This document shows, piece by piece, positions 27,512-36,952 of a stretch of DNA of 64,000 nucleotides. A program made the translations under genes and the position numbers. The notes beneath the pieces were generated by a model. The model saw only the letters and a program-made list of their open reading frames with translations, did no database searches and was not told the DNA's origin. The DNA is from Halomontanus rarus. GTDB taxonomy: Archaea > Halobacteriota > Halobacteria > Halobacteriales > Natrialbaceae. The DNA lies in assembly GCF_029338335.1 (NCBI RefSeq), contig NZ_CP119800.1, one strand, 5' to 3'. Position 1 is the first letter of the stretch. Each line of letters opens with the position of its first letter.

Positions 27512-28855
27512 ATGTCATCGACACCTCCGTCACCCGCCATCCGCATCGATACCATCGACACCGACGGCACGGACCTCGAGTGTACGATCGTCTGTACCGA
27601 CGACCTCCGCCGGTTCTTCGGCGGCGAGCCGTTCCGGGTCAGTTACGACGTCCCGATCGAGGACGTTCCCGACGGGATCCTCGCGATTCCGGTCCTCTCG
27701 CAGGTCTGTCCGGTCGCCTGGGCGACCGGCGCCGACGTCTACGTCCCCGAAGTCGACGAGACGTTCGCCCGCGCTCTCGGGGACGTCGAGGAGACGCTGC
27801 TCTCGCTCTATCCCGAGTTCATGGAGGGCGGGGAGCTCTACACGCGGCGGACGATCGACGTCGAACCGGCCGAGAACACGGCCGACGCCGAGACGGCCAG
27901 CGACAGCGGCCTCCTCTTCACCGGCGGCGTCGACTCGACGTGCTCGTACATCCGCCACCGCGAGGAAGCGCCGACGCTGATCAGCATTCGCGGCTGGACG
28001 ATTTCGCCGTCGGCCGCCCACGACGATCGATGGGCGGACCTCCGATCCCGCGTCGAGCGATTCGCCGACGAGCGCGACCTCGAGACCCAGTTCGTCGAGT
28101 CGAACATGCTCTCGTTTCTCGACCACCCCATGCTGCTGGCGCACTTCAAACGGTTCGTCGACGGTGGCTGGTACAGCTCCGTCGGCCACGGCGTCGGCCT
28201 GCTCGGACTCTGTGCGCCGATGGCTCACGCCCGCGGCACGGAGGACCTTTACGTCGCGGCGACCCACTGGGACGGCATCGACCTCGAGTGGGGCTCGCGT
28301 CCCGATATCGACGACCACGTCCGCTGGGCGGGCACGCAGTGTCACCACGACGCCTACGACCTCACCCGCCAGGAACGGCTGGACGTCATCGCCGAGTACG
28401 CCCGCGAGCACGATCCCGAACTCCAGCTCCAGACCTGTAACGATCGGATGGACGGGAACTGCGGTCGCTGCGAGAAGTGTTACCGGACGGCCGTCGGACT
28501 TCGGCTCTCCGGGCTCGATCCCGCCGAGCACGGCTACCCGTTCTCGGACGCGGACTACCACGACCTCCGCCGGTCCCTCGAGGGCGGCGAGTGGATCCTC
28601 GGCGAGGACGAGCGCTACATGTGGGCGGACATCAGGGATCGCGTCCGCGAGACCGAACCCGAGTCGGCCGCCGAACGCGAGTTCTTCTCGTGGCTCGAGA
28701 CGGCCGACCTCGGCGAACTCGTCGACGAGTCGAAGTCGCCGCTTCACCACCGCGCGCTTCGCGCGGGGGCGCGAAACGCGCCCAACGGCGTCTACACGAC
28801 GCTGTATCCCGCTTGGAACGCGGCGAAGAACGCGTCCCGTCGGCTGGGGCTGTAA
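27512..28855 (+). CDS. QueC/ExsB-like PP-loop ATPase of unknown substrate
   Basis: 447 aa. LLFTGGVDSTCSY (TGGVDS at 137-142) is a PP-loop nucleotide-binding signature. CNDRMDGNCGRCEKC gives four cysteines (309, 317, 320, 323), similar to the zinc site of QueC. Members adenylate a carboxylate or carbonyl and then amidate or thiolate it. At 447 aa it is about twice as long as QueC, with an extra N-terminal domain (1-130). The genomic place argues against deazaguanine synthesis and for amidation of a sugar acid or a peptide, but that is inference. It ends 88 nt before the beta-galactosidase gene, so co-transcription is possible. Confidence 0.78.
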   Translation: MSSTPPSPAIRIDTIDTDGTDLECTIVCTDDLRRFFGGEPFRVSYDVPIEDVPDGILAIPVLSQVCPVAWATGADVYVPEVDETFARALGDVEETLLSLYPEFMEGGELYTRRTIDVEPAENTADAETASDSGLLFTGGVDSTCSYIRHREEAPTLISIRGWTISPSAAHDDRWADLRSRVERFADERDLETQFVESNMLSFLDHPMLLAHFKRFVDGGWYSSVGHGVGLLGLCAPMAHARGTEDLYVAATHWDGIDLEWGSRPDIDDHVRWAGTQCHHDAYDLTRQERLDVIAEYAREHDPELQLQTCNDRMDGNCGRCEKCYRTAVGLRLSGLDPAEHGYPFSDADYHDLRRSLEGGEWILGEDERYMWADIRDRVRETEPESAAEREFFSWLETADLGELVDESKSPLHHRALRAGARNAPNGVYTTLYPAWNAAKNASRRLGL

Positions 28856-28943
28856 GGTACTGTAGCGCCCTCGTTCGGTTTCGAGTCCGGATCGCCGGGA
28901 CCGGAACGCTGATTGGCGTCCTCCATCCACGATAGCACGATAT

Positions 28944-31900
28944 ATGCTCGAGGACTGGACCGATCCCGCGGTTTCCGGCCGGAACCGGGAACCCGGACAC
29001 GCTTACCGTCTCTCGTTTCCCGATCGCGCGTCGGCGTTCGCGGGCTCTCGCGAGGACTCGCCGTGGGTTCGACTGTTGAACGGGCAGTGGGAGTTCGATC
29101 TCGCGCCCGATCCGGACCACGCACCCGACGACTTCGCCTCGCCCGCGTTCGACGCGAGCGACTGGGACCAACTCGAGGTCCCGCTGAGCTGGCAGGCCGC
29201 CGGCCACGGTCGGCCACACTACACGAACGTCGTCTACCCGTTCCCGGTGGACCCGCCCGAGGTACCGACGGAGAATCCGACCGCGTCCTACCGTCGCGAG
29301 TTTCACGTCCCCGAGTCGTGGGACGACCGCCGGCTCGTTCTGCGCTTCGAGGGGGTCGACTCGGCGTTTCGCGTCTGGGTCAACGGCGAGCGCGTCGGGT
29401 TCAGCAAGGGCGCTCGCCTCCCCGCGGAGTTCGACGTGACCGAGCACGTCGAATCCGGCGAGAACACGGTCGCGGTCCGGGTCCGCAAGTGGACCAGCGG
29501 GAGTTACATCGAGGACCAGGACATGTGGTGGCTGAGCGGGATCTTCCGCGACGTCACCCTCTACGCCACGCCGACGACCCACGTCCGCGATCTCGACGTC
29601 CGGACCGAGTTCGACGAGACGTACGAGGACGCCACCCTCTCGGTGGACGCGACGCTCGCCAACCACGGCGACGCGGCCGCGACCCGCGAGGTCGAACTCG
29701 CGCTGTTCGAGGAGGACGGCCGCGAACCGGTCGTCGACTCCCTGACTGCGACGGCGACCGTCGACGCCGGCGAGGAGGAGACGGTGTCGCTCGAGGCGGC
29801 CGTCGAGGCTCCGTCCCTGTGGTCGGCGGAGGAACCGAACCTGTACGAACTCGCGGTCACGCTCTCCGACGGGGACGGCGAGGTCACCGAGGTCGTCCCC
29901 CAGTCGGTCGGGTTCCGCGAGGTCGAGATTCGGGACGGCCAGTTGCTCGTCAACGGCGAAGCGGTAACCGTTCGGGGCGTGAACCGCCACGACCACCACG
30001 CCGACCGCGGGCGTGCGGTCCCGCTGGCCGCCATGCGCGAGGACGTCGAACTGATGAAACGCCACAACGTGAACGCGGTTCGGACGGCCCACTATCCGAA
30101 CGATCCGCGCTTTTACGACCTCTGTGACCGCTACGGACTCTACGTCCTCGACGAGACGGACATCGAAGCCCACGGCTTCGTGAACGTCGACACCGACCGC
30201 GTCGACCACGTCAGCGACGATCCGGCCTGGGAGGACGAGTACGTCGATCGCATGGTTCGCATGGTCGAACGCGACAAGAACCACCCGAGCGTGATCGTCT
30301 GGTCGCTCGGCAACGAGTCCGACTTCGGGCGAAACCACGAGGCGATGGCCGAGGCCGCCCGAGAGATCGACCCGACGCGCCCGATCCACTACGAACCCGA
30401 CGAGGAGCAGGCCGTTTCGGACATCGTGGGGCCGATGTACCCGCCGCCGGACCGGGTCGCGGAACTGGTCGACGAGCACCCCGACCACCCGGTCATCCTC
30501 TGTGAGTACGCCCACGCGATGGGGAACGGCCCGGGCGGGCTCTCCGAGTACTGGGAGACCTTTCGCGCGCACGAGCGCACCCAGGGCGGGTTCGTCTGGG
30601 ACTGGATCGACCAGGGTCTCCGCGAGATCGATTCGGACGGCGAAGAGTGGATGGCCTACGGCGGCGACTACGGCGACCACCCCCACGACGGGAACTTCAA
30701 CATCAACGGACTGGCCTTTCCGGAACGCGCCCCCTCGCCAGGACTCACCGAGTACAAGAAAGTCATCGAACCGGTCGCCGTCGAACCGGTCGATCTCGAG
30801 GGCGGGACGGTCGAGGTCGACGTCGAGAACCGTTACGACTTCCGCGACCTCGCACACCTCACCGCCTCCTGGACGATCCTCGCCGACGGCGAGCCCGTTC
30901 GGAAACAGGGCGGACGACTCGAGGTGCCCGCGATCGAAGCCGGCGAGTCAGCGCCCGTCACCGTGCCGGTCGATCTCGACCGGCTTCCGGGAGACCCCGG
31001 CGAGACCGAGTACCTGCTCACCCTCGAGTTCTCGCTCGCGGCCGAAACCGCGTGGGCCCGAGCGGGGCACACGGTCGCGACGGCACAGTTCGAGGTGCCG
31101 GTCGATGCGGCAGTCGACGCCCAGTCTCGGTCTCGAGCGCGGGACGTCCCGCCGGTCGATCTCGACACCGACGCCGCCGACGGCATCCGCGTCTCGGGCC
31201 CCGAGTTCGACCTCGCGTTCGACGACACCCACGGCGTCGTCGACTCGCTGACCTACCGCGGCCGACCGATCCTCGAGTCCGGCCCGGCGGTCTCGCTCTG
31301 GCGCGCACCGACGGACAACGACGGCGGGCTCCCGACCTCCCGGACGTTCGTCACCGACGTTTCCGACGTCGTCGAGCGGCTGGGCGAGTTCCCGCTGGAC
31401 GACCGGTGGATCGTCAGTTTTGAACGGCTGTGGCGCGAGCACGGGCTGGACGACCTTCGATTCCGCGTCGACGGCGTCGACGCGGATCGGGTCGACTCGA
31501 GCACCGTTCGGATCGACGTCACCGGTCGGCTCGCACCCGCCATCTACGATCACGGGTTCGCCGTCGAGCAGTCGTACACGATCGACGGCACCGGTGCGAT
31601 CACGGTCGCGACCCGCCTCGAGACCGAGGGCGATCTCTCGCTCGTGCCGACGCTCCCGCGGATCGGACTCGAACTCGAGGTTGCGGGAGACCTCGACCGG
31701 GCGAGCTGGTACGGCCGCGGCCCCGGCGAGTGTTATCGCGACAGCAAGCGCGCCAATCTCCTGGGACGGTACGAGCGGGACGTCGCGGACCTGCACACGC
31801 CCTACGTCCGTCCGCAGGAGAACGGAAACCGGACCGATATCCGGTGGGTCACGCTCACGGACGGCGGCGGAACCGGGCTCCGCGCCGCTGGGGACGGTCT

Positions 31901-32138
31901 CTCGGACTTCGCGGCCCATCAGTATACGACCGCGGATCTCGAGGCGGCCGCCCACCGGAACGAACTCCCCGAACGCGACGAGGTCACGCTTCGACTCGAC
32001 CACGCCCACAACGGGCTGGGATCGGGGAGTTGCGGGCCGGCGACCTTCGAGGAGCACCGGCTCGAGCCCGGCACCTACGAGTTCGAAATCGAGTTGCGCC
32101 CGTTCTCCGCCGACGGTCGCGATCCGGGTTCCCTGTAG
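28944..32138 (+). CDS. Glycoside hydrolase family 2 beta-galactosidase (LacZ type)
   Basis: 1064 aa, close to E. coli LacZ in length and domain order: sugar-binding jelly roll (~45-220), Ig-like domain, TIM barrel (~320-600), second Ig-like domain and a C-terminal beta-sandwich (~770-1050). The acid/base Glu is in WSLGNESDFG (about E458) and the nucleophile Glu in ILCEYAHAMGN (about E521). There is no signal peptide, so it acts in the cytosol on imported beta-galactosides. It is rich in Asp/Glu as expected for high salt. The TrmB gene about 1.2 kb downstream may regulate it. Confidence 0.95.
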   Translation: MLEDWTDPAVSGRNREPGHAYRLSFPDRASAFAGSREDSPWVRLLNGQWEFDLAPDPDHAPDDFASPAFDASDWDQLEVPLSWQAAGHGRPHYTNVVYPFPVDPPEVPTENPTASYRREFHVPESWDDRRLVLRFEGVDSAFRVWVNGERVGFSKGARLPAEFDVTEHVESGENTVAVRVRKWTSGSYIEDQDMWWLSGIFRDVTLYATPTTHVRDLDVRTEFDETYEDATLSVDATLANHGDAAATREVELALFEEDGREPVVDSLTATATVDAGEEETVSLEAAVEAPSLWSAEEPNLYELAVTLSDGDGEVTEVVPQSVGFREVEIRDGQLLVNGEAVTVRGVNRHDHHADRGRAVPLAAMREDVELMKRHNVNAVRTAHYPNDPRFYDLCDRYGLYVLDETDIEAHGFVNVDTDRVDHVSDDPAWEDEYVDRMVRMVERDKNHPSVIVWSLGNESDFGRNHEAMAEAAREIDPTRPIHYEPDEEQAVSDIVGPMYPPPDRVAELVDEHPDHPVILCEYAHAMGNGPGGLSEYWETFRAHERTQGGFVWDWIDQGLREIDSDGEEWMAYGGDYGDHPHDGNFNINGLAFPERAPSPGLTEYKKVIEPVAVEPVDLEGGTVEVDVENRYDFRDLAHLTASWTILADGEPVRKQGGRLEVPAIEAGESAPVTVPVDLDRLPGDPGETEYLLTLEFSLAAETAWARAGHTVATAQFEVPVDAAVDAQSRSRARDVPPVDLDTDAADGIRVSGPEFDLAFDDTHGVVDSLTYRGRPILESGPAVSLWRAPTDNDGGLPTSRTFVTDVSDVVERLGEFPLDDRWIVSFERLWREHGLDDLRFRVDGVDADRVDSSTVRIDVTGRLAPAIYDHGFAVEQSYTIDGTGAITVATRLETEGDLSLVPTLPRIGLELEVAGDLDRASWYGRGPGECYRDSKRANLLGRYERDVADLHTPYVRPQENGNRTDIRWVTLTDGGGTGLRAAGDGLSDFAAHQYTTADLEAAAHRNELPERDEVTLRLDHAHNGLGSGSCGPATFEEHRLEPGTYEFEIELRPFSADGRDPGSL

Positions 32139-32168
32139 ATCCGATTTTTTGCACCTTTCGGGTTTCTT

Positions 32169-32720
32169 CTATTCCGTTTGCGCGCTCTCGTTCTCGCTCT
32201 CACTCTCGTTCTGTCCGTCGTTCTCGTCTCCAGTATCGTCACCGACTGTCGGTTCGCGCCGGTAAACCATCGCGAGACTAATCCACGAAATTACCGCTTC
32301 CCCGTCCTGATCGTAGCCGGTCAACCGTTCGTCGACGTAGCCGAGTTCGGGTCTGTTTTCGGCCGGGTACGTCTCGAGGACCTCCGTTTCGACCGTAAGC
32401 CTGTCGCCGGGTCGAACCGGTCGAATCCACCGGAGTTCGTCGATTCCGCGGGCGCCCGCGAACGCCCGGTCGTTCGTGTGCTCGACGAGCAGGCGCATAC
32501 AGACCGCCGCCGTGTGCCACCCGCTGGCGACCAGTCCGCCCATCATCGTCTCCGCGGCGGCCTCCTCGTCGGTGTGAATCGGCTGCGGATCGTACCGCTG
32601 TGCGAACTCGAGAATCTCCGCTCTCGTGATCGTCCGCGATCCGAACTCGCGGCGGTCGCCCGCGTCGATGTCTTCGAAGTACTCCGACGGTGCGCTGGAT
32701 CGGGACTGCGAATCGGTCAT
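32169..32720 (-). CDS. MaoC-like hot-dog-fold dehydratase
   Basis: 183 aa from the ATG at 32720. The motif YDPQPIHTDEEAA carries the catalytic Asp and His of R-specific enoyl hydratases of the MaoC group. VASGWHTAAVCMRLLVEH and WIRPVRPGDRLTVETEVLE are further family features. The role is probably in acyl-CoA metabolism. The C-terminal acidic Glu/Ser/Asn tail comes from a short hexamer repeat. It is convergent with the beta-galactosidase gene, 30 nt apart, and probably unrelated to it. Confidence 0.88.
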   Translation of the reverse strand: MTDSQSRSSAPSEYFEDIDAGDRREFGSRTITRAEILEFAQRYDPQPIHTDEEAAAETMMGGLVASGWHTAAVCMRLLVEHTNDRAFAGARGIDELRWIRPVRPGDRLTVETEVLETYPAENRPELGYVDERLTGYDQDGEAVISWISLAMVYRREPTVGDDTGDENDGQNESESENESAQTE

Positions 32721-33345
32721 GACTCGAACACACGGCGGCGTCGGAGAAAGACGTTCGCCGCCGGTCGATCCACAGTCAGTTCTCTGGTATGTATGAATAC
32801 ATTGATATACTTGATTCGAAATTAATATTCGAAGCAACTGACTGAGAGATACATCTAGTTACACGATTATCATGTCTCGCTGTGATTCTTCGTTCGAGGT
32901 CGGTGGCCCAGAACCCGGCAACGAAGCGTCTTTGATCGAAATTCCTCTGGAAACAAACCGGTTCCTCACAGTATTTCTTCCCTCGTAGGCTTACGGCTCG
33001 AGTAAACGATTTTAGACAATATTCCGTATTTTGATAGCGTATTCAACGCGCGCAAAACGATAGTAAAATACCTATTTATGTTCTAACATATATGGAAAAT
33101 TACTATGAGGATAATCGAACATCTACGACGCGTTCGAACTCGAGATGCCGCTGTTCGTGTCCAGTTACCGCCTGCCGATCTCAGCAAAACTCTCCTCGAG
33201 GTCGGAATTTGTTACACACCTATGGATGTAATGTAGTGACACACCTACGTTAGCTACGCTGGTGTCGTTCTCGCCCCGAGGCGTCACTCCATCGATCCCG
33301 CTACGATCGGCGGTCTCGAGTGCGTTCCGGTCACCAGTCGCCGGT
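32721..33345. other. AT-rich intergenic island
   Basis: Much of this stretch is markedly AT-richer than the rest of the window, notably 32785-32850 and 33005-33110. It has two TTCGAA sites (32815-32820 and 32828-32833) around an ATTAATA core, and a 14-nt near-direct repeat, GTTACACACCTATG (33211-33224) and GTGACACACCTACG (33236-33249). It may hold promoters or a remnant of foreign DNA. Confidence 0.45.
32872..32988 (+). CDS. Possible 38-aa small protein
   Basis: An ATG at 32872 opens a 38-codon frame (MSRCDSSFEVGGPEPGNEAS..., ending FLTVFLPS). It is acidic at first and hydrophobic at the end, inside the AT-rich island. It may be real or chance. Confidence 0.2.
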   Translation: MSRCDSSFEVGGPEPGNEASLIEIPLETNRFLTVFLPS

Positions 33346-34422
33346 CTATGGCCGCTCGAGTTCGATATCCTCGATACGGATCACCTGCGCTTCGACGTCC
33401 TCGAACAGCGCTCCCCACCCCCCGACGGTGTACTCGCCGTCGTCGGTTTCGAGAAAGAGCGTGACCTGACCCGCGAGGTCGGTGTACGTCGGTTGTTCGC
33501 TCGTGTCGATGAACCCGTTGCTGGTGATTTCGACGAGTTCACCGGTTACGTCGACGAGTTCTCCCGATTCGTTGTGGTGGCCGATCGCCGTCACCGTCAT
33601 CGTCGCACCCTCCTGCCACAGCGGTGCGGCGTCGTGGACGAACTCCTCGATGCTGACGTACGTCGGCGGTTGGTCGGGATTGATGTGAACCGAGTCGCTG
33701 GCCCCCCACAGACAGGTCAGGAAGTACCAGTGGAGGATAAACGAGAGGATCTCGTCGCCGATCGTGATCCCGTACGGTTCGTCGCTGTGGACGTTCGGGG
33801 TGAAGTACGCGTGTCGGCGGTCGACGATCGCGAGAAACGGACCCGGGATCGGATTCCGTCGGACCTCGAGGACGCCCTCGGGTCGGGGGATGTCCTCGTC
33901 GCGGATGGTGCCATCGATATCGTAGACGTCGACCTGGACCAGGACGCCGTTCTCCGTCGCGGCAGTTTCGATCGTCGGCTGGAGTTCGCGAAGCTGGTTC
34001 GGCGTGACCGCCAGTTCGACGGAGACGACCGCCTCCGTGATCGCGTCGCTCGCGCTTCTGAGCACCGACTCCTGCTGTTTGAGGACGCTAATTCGTGACT
34101 CCTGGGGATCCGGTTGTTCCCACCGGTCTTCGATCTCCCCGGCCGCGTCCGCGAGCATCTCGCTCTTGTCTCGCAACCGCTCGAGAACGTCGATCGGTTC
34201 CCGGGGACGGGCGTGCAGTCGGTCGCGCTCGATCGTCTCCGCGAACCCCATCTCCTCGAGCTGGCGGACGATATCGTAAATCCGCGAGGAGGAAACCGAC
34301 GAGTGCTGCGTGATCTCGACGACCGGTGAGGGCCCCAACTCGAGCAGGGTGAGATACGTGTCTGCTTGCTGGCCGGTCAACCCGGCCTCCTCGAGTGCTC
34401 GTCTCAGCGTTTCCGTGTCCAT
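33346..34422 (-). CDS. TrmB-family sugar-responsive transcription regulator
   Basis: 358 aa. An N-terminal winged helix (LRRALEEAGLTGQQADTYLTLLELGPSPVVEITQHSSVSSSRIYDIVRQLEEMGF, about 5-60) is followed by a short coiled coil (about 80-110) and the C-terminal TrmB sugar-binding region. TrmB proteins sense sugars and repress or activate sugar uptake and metabolism genes. Nearest candidate target: the beta-galactosidase gene about 1.2 kb away. It lies alone, with an AT-rich upstream region. Confidence 0.88.
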   Translation of the reverse strand: MDTETLRRALEEAGLTGQQADTYLTLLELGPSPVVEITQHSSVSSSRIYDIVRQLEEMGFAETIERDRLHARPREPIDVLERLRDKSEMLADAAGEIEDRWEQPDPQESRISVLKQQESVLRSASDAITEAVVSVELAVTPNQLRELQPTIETAATENGVLVQVDVYDIDGTIRDEDIPRPEGVLEVRRNPIPGPFLAIVDRRHAYFTPNVHSDEPYGITIGDEILSFILHWYFLTCLWGASDSVHINPDQPPTYVSIEEFVHDAAPLWQEGATMTVTAIGHHNESGELVDVTGELVEITSNGFIDTSEQPTYTDLAGQVTLFLETDDGEYTVGGWGALFEDVEAQVIRIEDIELERP

Positions 34423-35121
34423 GCCGGTACCGAATCGTGTATGTACAAAAACATTATGTAGATTTTCTTATTTAATTCTTCGTCGAACGGAGTTTTGATA
34501 TCCCTCGAGACGCCACAAAAACGCCGCCGGTGCCGGATTCTCCGGTGGACGTCCGACCGACGTCGGAACGACGACGGCGGCGGCGGGTTCGGTCGCAGTC
34601 GTCTCCCGTGGGTCCGACCTCGACTCGAACCCGGCTCGGTGCGTGTCAGAGCCGTCCGGTCCGTCGTTCTCGATTCGCGTTTCGTTCGGGACTATACCTC
34701 TCGGTAGTCGATAATACTTCGACGTATGGTATTTAGTGCCAGTAGAGACGAACGACTCGAGACGGTCGATACTCGGCTCCGAACGGACCGACGGCTGTAC
34801 GATGTCCCTACGAGCGTGTATCCCGTCCGTACTCGTCCCCGACCGACTCTCGACTCGGATGCGCCCCACTTCTCGACGATCGTTCGATCGCAGATTCCGT
34901 CGGTACGACCGTCGCTCCCGCTCTTTCGCTCGTTCGATCTCCTGGTGCTCTCACTACACGTCTTCCTCTTCTCTGATAGGTCTCTCTATACATCACGCAC
35001 CGGACGTCCGACCGTGATCGATATCCGACGCCCAACCTGTCGCTCCCGGTTCGGTCGTCAGTTCGGAAATCCGCGTTCGCCGTTCGCCGTTCGCCCCTCG
35101 CCGCACGCCCCTCGGGCGCAG
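34423..35121. other. Intergenic region, no gene seen
   Basis: About 700 nt. The first 70 nt are AT-rich and should contain the TrmB promoter. No other element recognised. Confidence 0.4.
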
Positions 35122-36714
35122 TCACTCCATGTAACCGAGTCCCTTCAGCCGATCCTCGACGTCGGTGAAGTCGTCGTCGACGGCCTCGTCGCCGGTCGTT
35201 CGATCGACGTCCACGCGTTCGACTTTCGTCCTCGAGGGTTGTGAGTCGTCGCGGAAGGCGTCGAAGAGGACTCGCCCGTCCGCGTTCGAGGGGACGGGGT
35301 GGCCGATTCCGTGGAGCAGCGTCGGTGCGACGTCGACTACGCGGGCACCTCGAAGCCGACTGCCGGGGTCGATCGAGGGGCCGCGACAGAGCATGATCCC
35401 CTCGCTCCGGTGGCTCGCGCTCGTCGATCCGGTGTCGCCGAAGGGTTCCTCGGCGATGGAGTTTCGCGTCTCGTACGTCCCGCGACCGTTGACGATCAGA
35501 TCGGGCGAGTCCTCGTCGGTAGGGAACAGTTCGTCGCCGTCGAAGACCTGGAGGACCGGTTCGTCCGTCCCCGGTTCGGTCACCGACTCGAAGAGTTCGA
35601 CGAGTTCGGCCTTGATCTCCGGGAGGTCGTTCGGCGAGACGATGCCGCTCTCGAAGCGCTCGGTATCGTTGATGTAGACGTTCCCCGCGTCGTGGACGAA
35701 CGCCGTCGTCTGCTCGTAGTCGACGTCGTAGAGGGCGTGATCGCCGGGAATCTGCGCCGCCACGGAGTCGACGACGGCCCGCGGCAGCGCCGACACCAGC
35801 AACTCCTCGGAGACGCCGACCCGGTTTAGGGCGTTCATAACGCCGTCTCGAGAGATCCCGAGGCTCGCGAGCGCGCCGCGCGTGCCGTCGTCTTCTTGCT
35901 GGACGAGGTAGCCTTCCCGCTCGAGGAAGTGATTGACGTAGACGAGAGTGTCGATCGGGCCGAACCCGTGATCGGAGACGACGTAGAGGTCGGCGTCGCG
36001 CTCGTCCGTGTAGGCCATCACTTCGCCGAGAATCTCGTCCAGTTCCTTGTAGTGTTCGAGGATCTTCTCGTGATCCCACATGAGGTGCTGGAACCGGTCG
36101 GGAGCGGTGTACACGAAAAAGAAGAGCCGCCAGTCGTCCTGGCGATCCATCAGCAAGTGCATCAGCTCCCGACGCTCTTTTAGAATATCGCTGACGGCTC
36201 CGGGGAACTCGTCGAGACGGTCGGCGTAGTCGGGGTAATCGAGACTGATGCCGTAGTTCGGAATCCGCTCGTCGAGTTCGTCGGCGAGTTCCGGCGGGTG
36301 CGTGAAGTCCTCGCTCGTCGATGGCGTCATCATGCCCGAGACGAGCGACCCGTCGATGTCCTCGGGCGGGTAAGTCATCGGGACGTTCCCGACGGCGGCC
36401 GGCTCGAGCTGGTCCCAGAGCGCCGGCTGCGTTCGGTCTTGGCTGGTGTACATCCGGTGGGAGTACCCCGAAGAGAGCTTCTGGAACCCGTAGATCCCGT
36501 GTTTGTCGGGCCAGACGCCGGTCGCGATCGACGGCCAGGCCAGCGGTGTCGTCGCCGGTCGCGTACTCTCGAGTGTTCCCGACGCCCCCTCCTCGCGCAG
36601 CGTCGCAAAGTTCGGGAGTTCTCCTTCGTCGGTCCATCGTTCGATGAGATTCCACGGTACGCCATCGAGACCGAGCACGAACGCTCGATCAGCAGTCGGT
36701 GTAGATCCGCTCAT
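35122..36714 (-). CDS. Type I phosphodiesterase / alkaline phosphatase superfamily protein
   Basis: 530 aa. The fold is shown by VLGLDGVPW (first metal Asp, about residue 16), the nucleophile region TTPLAWPSIATGVWPDKHGIYGF and YVVSDHGFGP (Asp and His metal ligands). There is no signal peptide, so it is cytosolic. Such proteins occur repeatedly in haloarchaeal surface-glycan loci and may hydrolyse or transfer phospho- or sulfo-sugar groups; the activity is not known. A diverged relative sits at 45935. The recurring ATAACAAA motif lies 53 nt before the start. Confidence 0.85.
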   Translation of the reverse strand: MSGSTPTADRAFVLGLDGVPWNLIERWTDEGELPNFATLREEGASGTLESTRPATTPLAWPSIATGVWPDKHGIYGFQKLSSGYSHRMYTSQDRTQPALWDQLEPAAVGNVPMTYPPEDIDGSLVSGMMTPSTSEDFTHPPELADELDERIPNYGISLDYPDYADRLDEFPGAVSDILKERRELMHLLMDRQDDWRLFFFVYTAPDRFQHLMWDHEKILEHYKELDEILGEVMAYTDERDADLYVVSDHGFGPIDTLVYVNHFLEREGYLVQQEDDGTRGALASLGISRDGVMNALNRVGVSEELLVSALPRAVVDSVAAQIPGDHALYDVDYEQTTAFVHDAGNVYINDTERFESGIVSPNDLPEIKAELVELFESVTEPGTDEPVLQVFDGDELFPTDEDSPDLIVNGRGTYETRNSIAEEPFGDTGSTSASHRSEGIMLCRGPSIDPGSRLRGARVVDVAPTLLHGIGHPVPSNADGRVLFDAFRDDSQPSRTKVERVDVDRTTGDEAVDDDFTDVEDRLKGLGYME

Positions 36715-36767
36715 GATTGGTCGAGGCGCAAGCGCGCCTATTGTCGAGCACGTCGGTCGATTCCTGT

Positions 36768-36775
36768 TTTGTTAT
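36768..36775 (-). promoter_or_regulatory. ATAACAAA motif
   Basis: GCATAACAAAAC on the coding strand, 53 nt before the phosphodiesterase start at 36714. A second copy on the other strand at 36899 serves the divergent gene. Confidence 0.55.
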
Positions 36776-36898
36776 GCAGAGGCTGCGTCGGTGAAACCCG
36801 CTTCAACAACGACCGATCTCATCGTCACTCTTATCTTTGTACCTTCAAGAACGGGTAGAAATAACACGGGAGAACCGATTTCCCGCTACAGGCGAACC

Positions 36899-36906
36899 AT
36901 AACAAA
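36899..36906 (+). promoter_or_regulatory. ATAACAAA motif
   Basis: CCATAACAAAGCAC, 46 nt before the GTG start at 36953, oriented toward it. Confidence 0.55.
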
Positions 36907-36952
36907 GCACAACTGTGAGTACGTCTGCTCACATGGTCCCTCGAACAGCGTG

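Noticed and set aside
27530..28930. 466-codon frame antisense to the PP-loop gene
   Set aside because: Shadow of a gene with PP-loop and zinc motifs.
28632..30857. Long open frame antisense to the beta-galactosidase and the PP-loop gene end
   Set aside because: It mirrors a GC-rich acidic gene, has no family motifs and shows Val/Arg-rich shadow composition.
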